Shown piece after piece: positions 26,814-34,871 of a stretch of 64,000 nucleotides of DNA; positions within the stretch are counted from its first letter, which is position 1; each line of letters opens with the position of its first letter. A program made the translations under genes and the position numbers. A model generated the notes under the pieces. The model saw only the letters and a program-made list of their open reading frames with translations. It had not been told where the DNA came from and made no database searches. The stretch lies in NCBI RefSeq assembly GCF_009833495.1, contig NZ_WUWG01000007.1, forward strand, positions 142,417-206,416. The letters run 5' to 3'. The stretch comes from Oceanomicrobium pacificus (GTDB taxonomy: Bacteria > Pseudomonadota > Alphaproteobacteria > Rhodobacterales > Rhodobacteraceae).

Positions 26814-28168
26814 CAGAGGCGCCCGAGATAGGACTGGTATTCGGCCAATGTGATCTGGGTGGCGAGGGTGGAGATCTCCTGCCGCCGCAGCGCGCAATAG
26901 GCATCGACAAAATCGACACCGAAAATCCGTTCGGCTATCGGCGCAGCCTCGAATGCATCGACCGCCTGATCCCAATTCGCATGGAGCCGGTTCTCGGCCA
27001 GATCGGGGCCGTTTTCCTCATCGAGCGGGGCGGGCACCTGCGCGTCGCGCTCGATCCCGTCGAGCATCCCGCCCAAGAGCGCCGCCAGCGCCAGATAGGG
27101 GTTCACGTCAGCGCCGCTGATCCGGTGTTCGAGCCGCGCCGCCGGACCCACGGTCGCGGGGATACGCACCGCCGCACCGCGATGGTCGAGCCCCCAGTTC
27201 GCGGCCACGGGTGCGAAACTGTTCATCTGGAAGCGGCGATAGCTGTTCATGTGCGGCGCGAAGATCGCCTGCAGGTCCTTCATGCTGCCGAGCAACCCGC
27301 CGACACATTGGCGCAGGAGCGGGGACAATTCGCCCTCGACATCGCCCGCCATCAGGTTGGTGCCGTCCGCGTCCACAAGGCTCACATGCACATGCATGCT
27401 GTTGCCGGGCTCGGCCGCATAGGGTTTGGCCATGAAGGTGGCTTCCATCCCCTGCTTGTCCGCAACCGCGCGCACCAGACGCCGGAACTGCACGGCGATA
27501 TCGGCCGCACGCACCGCGTCGGCCTGATGCAGGAAATTGATCTCGAACTGGCCCGGGCCATATTCCGCGATCAGCGTGTCCGCAGGCAGGCCCTGTGCCG
27601 CGCAACCGTCGAGCACCTCCTGCAAGAAGGCTTCCGACCAGGAACAGACATCGAGGTCATAGGCCTGGGCGACGGGCGTATGTTCAGGCGGGACCGGCGC
27701 TTCATCCGCCGTTTCGCGCGCCTGGGTGAGGTAGAATTCAAGCTCGGTCGCCACGACGGGCGTCAGGCCAAGCGCCGTGAACCGCTCCACCGTGCGTTCC
27801 AGAATCCGGCGGCTGTCGATTGCCGAGATCTCGCCCGTATCCTCCTTGAGCGACACCATGACCTGCGCGGCATGGACATCGGCCCAGGGCACGGGCGCGA
27901 GCGTACCGGACAGGGGGGTCACCTCACCATCAGGGTCGCCGACAGCGATCCCGAAGCCGGTTTCCTCCACTTCCTCGCCATTGATGTTGAGCACATAGGT
28001 CGAGAGCGGCAGCCGGACCGACCCGCCCGACAGTTTGTCGGCCGAGCCGCCGGGCAGCCATTTGCCGCGCAGAATGGCGTTCGTGTCGCACAGCATCAGT
28101 TCCAGCCGGTCCGGCTCGCCATGTTCGGCCACATAGGCCGCATATTCCGTATCGAAATCCGCCATCAT
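26813..28168 (-). CDS. puuA: Glutamine synthetase family protein, gamma-glutamylputrescine synthetase-like
   Basis: The start chosen is the first ATG of a tandem pair at 28168, giving an ATGA overlap with the permease stop; this yields 451 residues. Glutamine-synthetase signatures are visible: FEINFLHQADAV, the catalytic-region MHVHVSLVD, and NSYRRFQMNSFAPVAANWG with downstream RIP. It is ATP-dependent. In this setting it probably joins glutamate to putrescine or a related polyamine, the first step of the Puu route, with the downstream FAD oxidase as second step. The separate N-terminus and the operon with a polyamine ABC transporter argue against an ammonium-assimilating GlnA. Confidence 0.85.
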   Translation of the reverse strand: MMADFDTEYAAYVAEHGEPDRLELMLCDTNAILRGKWLPGGSADKLSGGSVRLPLSTYVLNINGEEVEETGFGIAVGDPDGEVTPLSGTLAPVPWADVHAAQVMVSLKEDTGEISAIDSRRILERTVERFTALGLTPVVATELEFYLTQARETADEAPVPPEHTPVAQAYDLDVCSWSEAFLQEVLDGCAAQGLPADTLIAEYGPGQFEINFLHQADAVRAADIAVQFRRLVRAVADKQGMEATFMAKPYAAEPGNSMHVHVSLVDADGTNLMAGDVEGELSPLLRQCVGGLLGSMKDLQAIFAPHMNSYRRFQMNSFAPVAANWGLDHRGAAVRIPATVGPAARLEHRISGADVNPYLALAALLGGMLDGIERDAQVPAPLDEENGPDLAENRLHANWDQAVDAFEAAPIAERIFGVDFVDAYCALRRQEISTLATQITLAEYQSYLGRL

Positions 28169-28989
28169 GCTGCTCCGCCCACGGCCTGTTGTTCCTGCGC
28201 GCGCCGGCGCACGGCACTGCGTTTGGTCACCAGCGAGGCCGAGATTACCCCGATCGACACGATCCCGATCAGAAGCGTGGAGAGCGCGTTGATCTCGGGA
28301 CTGACGCCAAGCCGCACCTGGCTGAAGATTTTCATCGGCAGCGTTGTGGAGGAGGGGCCGGAGGTGAAGGAGGCAATCACCAGATCGTCGAGCGACAGGG
28401 TGAAGGCCAGAAGCCACCCGGAAATGACCGCCGGTGCGATGATCGGCAGGGTCACCGAGCGGAATGCGTCGAAGGGCGTGCAGCCGAGATCAAGCGCGGC
28501 TTCCTCCAGCGAGCGGTCGAAACTGACCAGCCGCGAGGAGACGACGACCGACACATAGCACATGGAGAAGGTCGCATGCGCGAGCACGATGGTGAACACC
28601 CCGCGATCCATCCCGATCGAGATGAAGAGCAACAGGAGCGACAGGCCGGTGATGACCTCGGGCATGACGAGCGGCGCGTAGATCATGCCGGAGAAAAGCG
28701 TGCGCCCCCGGAACCGACCGCCCCGCACCATCACATAGCCCGACATTGTGCCCAGCACTGTCGCAATGGTGGAGGAGATCACCCCGACCTTCAGCGTCAC
28801 AAGCGCTGCGTCAAGGAAAGCGGTGTTGTTGAAGACCGAAGCATACCATTTGGTCGAGAACCCCGCCCAGACGGTCACCAGCTTCGACTCGTTGAACGAG
28901 AAGATGATCAGGATCAGGATCGGCAGGTAGAGGAAGGCAAAGCCGAGCGTCAGCGACGTGGCGTTGAACCAGGTGAAGCGGCGGTTCAT
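28165..28989 (-). CDS. potC: Polyamine ABC transporter permease, PotC-like
   Basis: This 274-residue inner-membrane permease has about six hydrophobic segments, starting FAFLYLPILILIIFSFNESK. The EAA loop that docks on the ATPase reads EEAALDLGCTPFDAFRSVTL followed by PIIAPAVISG. It overlaps the neighbouring permease start by 4 bases and the synthetase start by 4 bases, so the five minus-strand genes form one transcription unit. It pairs with the PotB-like permease upstream to make the channel. Confidence 0.9.
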   Translation of the reverse strand: MNRRFTWFNATSLTLGFAFLYLPILILIIFSFNESKLVTVWAGFSTKWYASVFNNTAFLDAALVTLKVGVISSTIATVLGTMSGYVMVRGGRFRGRTLFSGMIYAPLVMPEVITGLSLLLLFISIGMDRGVFTIVLAHATFSMCYVSVVVSSRLVSFDRSLEEAALDLGCTPFDAFRSVTLPIIAPAVISGWLLAFTLSLDDLVIASFTSGPSSTTLPMKIFSQVRLGVSPEINALSTLLIGIVSIGVISASLVTKRSAVRRRAQEQQAVGGAA

Positions 28990-29876
28990 GCGTCGGCCTC
29001 CTGCTGGCGTTGCTGCTGGCGCTGGAAGAGCACGATCGGGATGACAAGGATCAGGAGCAGGATCACCGCCACGGCGCTCGCCACTGGCCAGTCACGATTG
29101 GCGAAGAACTCGTCCCAGAGCACCTTGCCGATCATCAGCGTCCGCGACCCGCCAAGGATCGAGGGGATGACGAACTCGCCCACGGCCGGAATGAAGACAA
29201 GGAAACAGCCCGCGATCACCCCCGGCCGCGACAGGGGCAGGGTGACGAGCCAGAAGGCCTGAAGCCGCGAACAGCCCAGATCCTCGGCCGCTTCCAGAAG
29301 CGAGCCGTCGAGTTTTTCAAGTGTCGCGTAGATCGGCAGGATCATGAAGGGCAGGTAGGTATAGACGATGCCGATATAGACCGCCCAGTCGGTATTCATG
29401 ATGACCAGCGGCTGGGAGATCAGCCCCGTCCAGAGCAGGAACTGGTTGAGAAACCCCTCGGTCGAGAGGATCCCGATCCAGCTATAGACGCGGATCAGGA
29501 AACTCGTCCAGAAGGGCAGGATCACCAGCATCATCAGGGTCGGGCGCCATTCCTCGGGCGCGCAGGCCATGCCATAGGCGATCGGATAGGCCACCAGAAG
29601 CGCGATGAAGGTGGAGATGGCAGCGATTTTCACCGACGAGAGATAGGCCCGCCAATAGAGGTCATCCTCCGTCAGCCAGACGAAATTCTCGAAGTCGAGC
29701 TGCGACAGGAAATCCTTGAACCCCGCCCAGCCGGCCGCAAGGTCAAGCGTCGGCGTGTAGGGCGGAATGGCAAGGGCTGTGTCTGACAAGGCGATCTTCA
29801 GCACGATGCCGAAGGGCACGAGGAAGAGCGCGAGCAACCAGAGATAGGGAACCCCGATCAGGAAGAGGCGACGCAT
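28986..29876 (-). CDS. potB: Polyamine ABC transporter permease, PotB-like
   Basis: This 296-residue permease begins with a membrane segment (LIGVPYLWLLALFLVPFGIV) and carries the EAA loop LEAAEDLGCSRLQAFWLVTL followed by PLSRPGVIAG. About six membrane helices are predictable. A conserved periplasmic region (FVWLTEDDLYWRAYLSSVKI) is typical of spermidine/putrescine permeases. It lies 13 bases downstream of the ATPase gene and overlaps the PotC-like gene. Confidence 0.9.
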   Translation of the reverse strand: MRRLFLIGVPYLWLLALFLVPFGIVLKIALSDTALAIPPYTPTLDLAAGWAGFKDFLSQLDFENFVWLTEDDLYWRAYLSSVKIAAISTFIALLVAYPIAYGMACAPEEWRPTLMMLVILPFWTSFLIRVYSWIGILSTEGFLNQFLLWTGLISQPLVIMNTDWAVYIGIVYTYLPFMILPIYATLEKLDGSLLEAAEDLGCSRLQAFWLVTLPLSRPGVIAGCFLVFIPAVGEFVIPSILGGSRTLMIGKVLWDEFFANRDWPVASAVAVILLLILVIPIVLFQRQQQRQQEADA

Positions 29877-29889
29877 GTCCGGGCCTCCG

Positions 29890-31032
29890 TCACTGGGTCA
29901 GGACGACGCCGGCGGTCGCCGTGAAGGACAGCCACACCTCGTCTTCCCATGTGATGCCGCGCCGCGAGAGGCGCCGCGAATTGGTGGCCGAGGCCTTGAA
30001 GATCGCGCCGTTGGGCATCTGCACATGATAGGTGGAGATATTGCCCAGATAGCCGATGTCGAGCACCTTGCCCGGCACCGCATTCGCCCGGTCGTCGGGC
30101 TTGTCGGTCGAGATGGCGATCTTTTCGGGGCGGATGGCGAAAGTGCAGCTGTCGCCGAGCGAGAGCGGCACATCCGTTTCGGCATGGATCGGCGGCGCGC
30201 CGTCGGCCCAGACGAGCTTGTAGCCGCCTTCCTCAGCCTCGGCCACGGTGCCTTCGATCAGGTTCACATCGCCGATGAAGTCGGCCACGTAGCGCGATTC
30301 CGGCTGCTCGTAGATCACGTCCGGCGTCGCGACCTGCATCAGCTTGCCCTCGTCCATCACGGCCACGCGGCTCGCAACCGTCATCGCTTCTTCCTGATCG
30401 TGGGTGACGATCACGAAGGTTGTGCCGAGCTTCTCCTGGATGTCCATGAGCTCGAACTGTGTATCCTCGCGCAGCTTGCGGTCGAGCGCGCCGAGCGGCT
30501 CGTCGAGCAGGAGCAGTTTCGGGGCCTTGGCGAGCGACCGGGCAAGGGCCACGCGCTGGCGCTGGCCGCCGGAAATCTGGTGCGGCTTGCGCGATGCGAA
30601 TTTCTGCAGCCGCACCAGGCGGAGCATTTCCTCCACCCGGCCGGCAATCTCCGATTTCGGCATCGGCGAGCGTTTCAGACCGAAGGCGATATTGTCCGCG
30701 ACCGACAGGTGCGGAAAGAGCGCATAGGACTGGAACATCATGTTGATGGGCCGCCGGTTCGGCGCAACGGGCACGATGTCCCGCCCGTCGAGCGTGATCT
30801 CGCCCGCCGTCGGCGTCTCGAACCCCGCCAGCATGCGCATCAGGGTCGTCTTGCCGCAACCCGAGGGGCCGAGCAGGGCAAAGAACTCGCGCTCGTAAAT
30901 GTCGAGCGTCAGGTTCTCGATGGCCGTGAACTCCCCGAATTTCTTGACCACGTTGCGGAACCGGATCAGCGGCACGGCCTCCGTGTCTTCCCAGGGAGCG
31001 AAGCGGATTTGGTTGGGTTTTTCAGAAGGCAT
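29890..31032 (-). CDS. potA: Polyamine ABC transporter ATP-binding protein, PotA-like
   Basis: This 380-residue ATPase starts the minus-strand polyamine operon. Motifs: Walker A GPSGCGKTTLMRML, Q-loop MMFQSYALFPHLSV, signature ISGGQRQRVALARSL, Walker B LLLLDEPLGALD and switch VTHDQEEAM. After about residue 240 comes a TOBE-type regulatory domain (FAIRPEKIAIS). It energises import through the two downstream permeases. The periplasmic binding protein expected for a Pot system is not encoded anywhere in this window. Divergent from the GntR regulator across a 238-base gap holding a candidate operator. Confidence 0.92.
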   Translation of the reverse strand: MPSEKPNQIRFAPWEDTEAVPLIRFRNVVKKFGEFTAIENLTLDIYEREFFALLGPSGCGKTTLMRMLAGFETPTAGEITLDGRDIVPVAPNRRPINMMFQSYALFPHLSVADNIAFGLKRSPMPKSEIAGRVEEMLRLVRLQKFASRKPHQISGGQRQRVALARSLAKAPKLLLLDEPLGALDRKLREDTQFELMDIQEKLGTTFVIVTHDQEEAMTVASRVAVMDEGKLMQVATPDVIYEQPESRYVADFIGDVNLIEGTVAEAEEGGYKLVWADGAPPIHAETDVPLSLGDSCTFAIRPEKIAISTDKPDDRANAVPGKVLDIGYLGNISTYHVQMPNGAIFKASATNSRRLSRRGITWEDEVWLSFTATAGVVLTQ

Positions 31033-31209
31033 TGCGGGTCTTTTCGATCATGTGCGGAGCGACAGGGCGGCGGCAGACCGACTCTTGTCGCAGGCTTTGG
31101 CCGCTGTCACGGCAATTCTGCGCCGCCGCTGGACCTGTTGGGTCAGGAGCAGGCGCTCTGCCTGCCATTTGTGCAGCCCGGGAGCGGGTTGCCTGTTTTG
31201 CAGGAAGTG

Positions 31210-31219
31210 TTTGATCAAA
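31210..31219. promoter_or_regulatory. Candidate FadR-type regulator operator (potA/gntR gap)
   Basis: A perfect 10-bp palindrome, TTTGATCAAA, lies 51 bases before the regulator start and followed by AATT. The extended form TGATCAAAAATT is the reverse complement of AATTTTTGATCA found at 32009 in the other control region of this locus, except for the outermost base context. It sits between divergent potA and the regulator, so it could serve both. Confidence 0.55.
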
Positions 31220-31270
31220 AATTCGGGAAATGCAAGGGTTGCGACACAGGAAAGAAACGCAGGCCGCCCG

Positions 31271-32002
31271 ATGACCGACACCGCCCAGACCGAACAGCGC
31301 CCGGTTCCCGTGCACGAACAGGTGCATGCCGAATTGCGCGAGATGATCCTTCTGGGCCATCTTGCGCCGGGACAGCCTGTCACCCTGCAAGGGCTGGTCG
31401 AGTTGCTCGGCGCGGGCATGACGCCCGTGCGCGAATCCGTGCGGCGCCTGATTGCCGAGGGCGCGCTCGAATTTCAGGGAAACCGCCGGGTCTGCGTGCC
31501 GGTGATGGATGCGGCACGTTTTGCCGAGCTTGAATTTGCCCGTCTCGCGCTGGAGCCGCGGCTGGCCGAGGAAGCCTGCCATGCCATGAATGCAGCGGAT
31601 ATCGAAGCGCTGAAGGCGATCGACCTGAAGCTCGACCAGGCCATCGAATCGGGCGATGCGGCGGCCTACATGGCCCAGAATTACCGGTTCCATTTCGCGC
31701 TCTATGGCGCGTCGGGCGCGCAAATCCTCTTGCCGATGGCGGAATCGCTCTGGCTCCGCTACGGCCCGCTGTCGCGGGTGATCTGCGGGAAATACGGCAC
31801 GCTCAACATGACCGACCGGCATGAGGAAGCGCTGTCGGCACTGCGTGCGGGCGATGCAAAGGCCGTGGCGCAGGCGATCCGGGACGATATCTGCGAAGGG
31901 TTCCAGATCGTGCGCTCCACCATGAACTGGCCGGCTGAAATCGCCGCCCCGGCGCTCGCCGGCAGCGCCGGCGCACAGGTTGCAGCAGACGAAGTCAATT
32001 GA
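31271..32002 (+). CDS. GntR family (FadR/FCD subfamily) transcriptional regulator
   Basis: The start chosen is the ATG at 31271 (243 residues); an upstream in-frame extension overlaps the divergent gene region and lacks a protein-like pattern. Residues about 12-75 form the winged helix (PVHEQVHAELREMILLGHLA; LVELLGAGMTPVRESVRRLI). The rest is an all-helical FCD effector domain (LEFARLALEPRLAEEACHAM; NYRFHFALYG; DRHEEALSALRAGDA). It sits between the transporter and aminotransferase operons, and matching TGATCA-type motifs occur on both sides. It is therefore the likely polyamine-responsive local repressor; the ligand is inferred from context. Confidence 0.88.
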   Translation: MTDTAQTEQRPVPVHEQVHAELREMILLGHLAPGQPVTLQGLVELLGAGMTPVRESVRRLIAEGALEFQGNRRVCVPVMDAARFAELEFARLALEPRLAEEACHAMNAADIEALKAIDLKLDQAIESGDAAAYMAQNYRFHFALYGASGAQILLPMAESLWLRYGPLSRVICGKYGTLNMTDRHEEALSALRAGDAKAVAQAIRDDICEGFQIVRSTMNWPAEIAAPALAGSAGAQVAADEVN

Positions 32003-32026
32003 CGCCCAAATTTTTGATCATATTAT
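31999..32026 (+). promoter_or_regulatory. Promoter of the aminotransferase operon with embedded operator
   Basis: A -35 element TTGACG (31999-32004) and a -10 element TATTAT (32021-32026) are separated by 16 bases. The -35 box overlaps the stop codon of the regulator gene. The motif AATTTTTGATCA (32009-32020) fills the spacer, so a bound regulator would block RNA polymerase. The -10 lies 120 bases before the aminotransferase ATG. Confidence 0.65.
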
Positions 32027-32145
32027 GATCGCATCCCGGCTGATCCGGATCGCGTGCGCCCGCCGGGGCGCGGATCCGGGCGCCGACCACCCTGCATCAC
32101 CCAAGAGGGGCCGCCACGCACAGCGCCCCCCGGAGCGACAAAGCC

Positions 32146-33543
32146 ATGACCCTGATTCCGAACCACTTGCCGACAGCCGACCTGCAGGCGCTCGACGCGG
32201 CCCACCACATGCATCCGTTCACCGACGGGGACGAGCTGAACGCAAAAGGCGCGCGGATCATCACCCGCGCCGACGGCGTCTACCTGACCGACAGTGAAGG
32301 CGCGCAGATCCTCGACGGAATGGCCGGGCTCTGGTGTGTGAACCTCGGCTACGGGCGCACCGAACTGGCCGATGTCGCGGCCGAGCAGATGCGCCAGCTG
32401 CCCTATTACAACACGTTCTTCCAGACCAGCCACCCGCCGGTCATCGCGCTCGCCAAACGGCTGGCGGAACTGGCGCCGGGCGATCTGAACCATGTGTTCT
32501 TCGCCGGATCCGGCTCGGAAGCCAATGACACGAACATCCGCATGGTGCGCCACTATTGGGCGGCCCGCGGCAAGCCGTCCAAAAAGACGATCATCGCGCG
32601 CAAGAACGGCTATCACGGCTCCACGCTCGGCGGCGCGAGCCTCGGCGGCATGAGCGGGATGCACGCGCAGGGCGGTCTTCCGATCCCCGACGTGACCCAT
32701 ATCGACCAGCCCAACTGGTACCACGAGGGCGGCGACACCTCCCCCGAGGAATTCGGGCTGGAGCGCGCCCGCCAGCTGGAAGCAGAGATTGCCCGCCTTG
32801 GTGAAGACAATGTCGCGGCCTTCATCGCCGAGCCGGTGCAGGGCGCAGGCGGCGTGATCGTCCCGCCCGAGACCTACTGGCCCGAAATCCAGCGGATCTG
32901 CGACGCGCACGAGATTCTGCTCATCGCGGACGAGGTGATCACCGGATTCGGCCGCACCGGCAACTGGTTCGGGTCCCAGACGTGGAACATCCGCCCCGAC
33001 ATCATGACCATCGCCAAGGGCCTCAGCTCCGGCTATGTGCCGATCGGCGGCTCGATCGTGTCCGACCATGTGGCCGAGACGATCAATGGCGCGGGCGATT
33101 TCAACCATGGCTACACCTATTCTGGTCATCCGGTCGCGGCCGCCGTCGCGCTGGAGAACCTGCGCATTCTCGACGAGGAAGGCATCGTCACCCGCTGCGG
33201 GGCAGAGACCGCGCCCTATCTGCGCGAGAAATGGATGCAGCTGGCCGACCATCCGCTCGTTGGCGAGGCGCGGATTTCCGGCATGATGGCCGGCATTGCC
33301 CTGACGCCCGACAAGGCCGCCCGCGCAAGCTTTGCCGCCGAAGGCGGCACGGTCGGCCTGCGCTGCCGCGAGCGCTGCTTTGCCAACAATCTCGTCATGC
33401 GCCATGTGGGTGACAACATGATCATCGCCCCGCCGCTGGTCATCTCCAAGTCCGAGATCGACACGCTGATCGAGCGGGCGGTGAAATCGCTCGACGAGAC
33501 GCTGGCCTCGATCACGGCCGACGGCCTGATGGTGGCGGCCTGA
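32146..33543 (+). CDS. PLP-dependent class III aminotransferase, putrescine-pyruvate type
   Basis: This 465-residue fold-type I aminotransferase shows the typical GLWCVNLGYGRTELADVAAE region, FAGSGSEANDTNIRMVRHYW (PLP phosphate binding), the EVITGFGRTG segment and the Schiff-base lysine in IMTIAKGLSSGYVPIGG. Relatives with this architecture (SpuC-like) transfer amino groups from putrescine, cadaverine or beta-alanine-type amines to pyruvate. Being in a polyamine locus supports putrescine. It has a GGAG ribosome site and is followed 4 bases later by an FAD oxidoreductase gene, forming a two-gene operon. Confidence 0.88.
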   Translation: MTLIPNHLPTADLQALDAAHHMHPFTDGDELNAKGARIITRADGVYLTDSEGAQILDGMAGLWCVNLGYGRTELADVAAEQMRQLPYYNTFFQTSHPPVIALAKRLAELAPGDLNHVFFAGSGSEANDTNIRMVRHYWAARGKPSKKTIIARKNGYHGSTLGGASLGGMSGMHAQGGLPIPDVTHIDQPNWYHEGGDTSPEEFGLERARQLEAEIARLGEDNVAAFIAEPVQGAGGVIVPPETYWPEIQRICDAHEILLIADEVITGFGRTGNWFGSQTWNIRPDIMTIAKGLSSGYVPIGGSIVSDHVAETINGAGDFNHGYTYSGHPVAAAVALENLRILDEEGIVTRCGAETAPYLREKWMQLADHPLVGEARISGMMAGIALTPDKAARASFAAEGGTVGLRCRERCFANNLVMRHVGDNMIIAPPLVISKSEIDTLIERAVKSLDETLASITADGLMVAA

Positions 33544-33547
33544 TCCC

Positions 33548-34855
33548 ATGGCCCTCGACATCCTGACCGCCAATGACCGGCCCGGGGAATATCCCCGGAG
33601 CTATTATGCCGCCACCGCCGACGCGCCGGGACCATTCCCGGCGGCCAAGGGCCGGATCACGGCGGATGTGTGCGTCGTTGGCGGCGGGTTCACCGGCCTG
33701 TCGGCCGCGCTGCATCTGGCGGAGCGCGGCTATAAGGTGGTGCTGCTAGAGGCACAGCGCGTCGGGTTCGGCGCGTCGGGGCGCAATGGCGGACAGGTCG
33801 GCACCGGCCAGCGCGTCGATCAGGAAGAACTCGACAAGATGGTCGGGCGCGAGACCTCGGACAGGCTCTGGGACCTCGCGCAGGACTCGGTCGCGCTCGT
33901 CAAGGACCTGATCGCGCGCCACAAGATCGATTGCGGCTATGTGGACGGGATCATCCATGCCGACCACCGCGCGCGCTACGTGCCCCATTCGCATGCCTAT
34001 GCCGCGCTGCTGCAAGACCGTTACGGCTATGACAGGATCCGCCCGCTCGACAAAGCGGAGATCCGGCAGCTTGTCGGTTCGCCCGCCTATCACGGCGGCA
34101 CGCTCGACATGGGCGCGGGGCATCTGCACCCGCTGGCCTATGCGTTCGGGCTGGCCCGTGCGGCCATCTCGGCGGGCGCGATCATTCACGAGACGAGCCG
34201 GGTCACTTCGATCACGCCGGGCGCGCGCGTGACCGTCCGAACCGACGGGGCAGAGGTCGATGCGGCCCATCTTGTGCTCGGCTGCAACGGCTATCTCGGC
34301 GGGCTGGAGGGCCAGGTGGCCGCACGGGTCATGCCGATCAACAATTTCATCGCCGCGACCCGCCCCCTGTCCGAGGAAGAGGCGCGCCGCGTCATCCGCG
34401 ACAATCACGCGGTGGCGGATTCAAAATTCGTGATCAACTATTTCCGCCTGTCGCAGGACCGGCGGCTGCTCTTTGGCGGCGGCGAAAGCTACGGCTACCG
34501 CTTTCCGTCCGATATCGAGGCGCTGGTGCGCAAACCGATGCGGGCGATCTTCCCGCATCTCTCGGATATCGAGATCGACTATGCCTGGGGCGGCACGCTC
34601 GGGATCACCATGAACCGAATGCCGCATTTCGCGCGCCTGCAAGGAAACATCCTGTCTGCAGCGGGCTATTCCGGTCATGGTGTGGCTATGGCGAGCCTTT
34701 CGGGCAAGATCCTCGCCGAAGCGATTGCCGGACAGGCGGAGCGGTTCGACCTGATGGCAGACGTGCCGACGCCCCGCTTCCCGGGCGGAGCCGCGCTGCG
34801 CACCCCGCTCCTTGTGCTGGCGATGACCTGGTACGCGCTGCGCGACCGGCTCTGA
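33548..34855 (+). CDS. FAD-dependent oxidoreductase (second PuuB-like paralogue)
   Basis: This 435-residue DAO-fold flavoprotein shows VCVVGGGFTGLSAALHLAER, then GFGASGRNGGQVGTGQR, and near the end AAGYSGHGVAMASLSGKIL. It is similar in layout to the enzyme at 25446 and probably oxidises gamma-glutamylputrescine or another secondary or primary amine. It is translated right after the aminotransferase (4-base gap). Two oxidases in one locus may act on different polyamines. It is convergent with the GH20 gene, with a perfect hairpin spanning both stop codons. Confidence 0.82.
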   Translation: MALDILTANDRPGEYPRSYYAATADAPGPFPAAKGRITADVCVVGGGFTGLSAALHLAERGYKVVLLEAQRVGFGASGRNGGQVGTGQRVDQEELDKMVGRETSDRLWDLAQDSVALVKDLIARHKIDCGYVDGIIHADHRARYVPHSHAYAALLQDRYGYDRIRPLDKAEIRQLVGSPAYHGGTLDMGAGHLHPLAYAFGLARAAISAGAIIHETSRVTSITPGARVTVRTDGAEVDAAHLVLGCNGYLGGLEGQVAARVMPINNFIAATRPLSEEEARRVIRDNHAVADSKFVINYFRLSQDRRLLFGGGESYGYRFPSDIEALVRKPMRAIFPHLSDIEIDYAWGGTLGITMNRMPHFARLQGNILSAAGYSGHGVAMASLSGKILAEAIAGQAERFDLMADVPTPRFPGGAALRTPLLVLAMTWYALRDRL

Positions 34856-34871
34856 GCATCGCGCTCAGAGC
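34849..34871. terminator. Bidirectional hairpin between convergent genes
   Basis: GCTCTGAGC and GCTCAGAGC are perfect 9-bp reverse complements around the loop ATCGC. The structure contains the stop codons of both converging genes. No T-run flanks it, so it may act as a weak bidirectional terminator or as a 3' stabiliser of both mRNAs. Confidence 0.5.
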
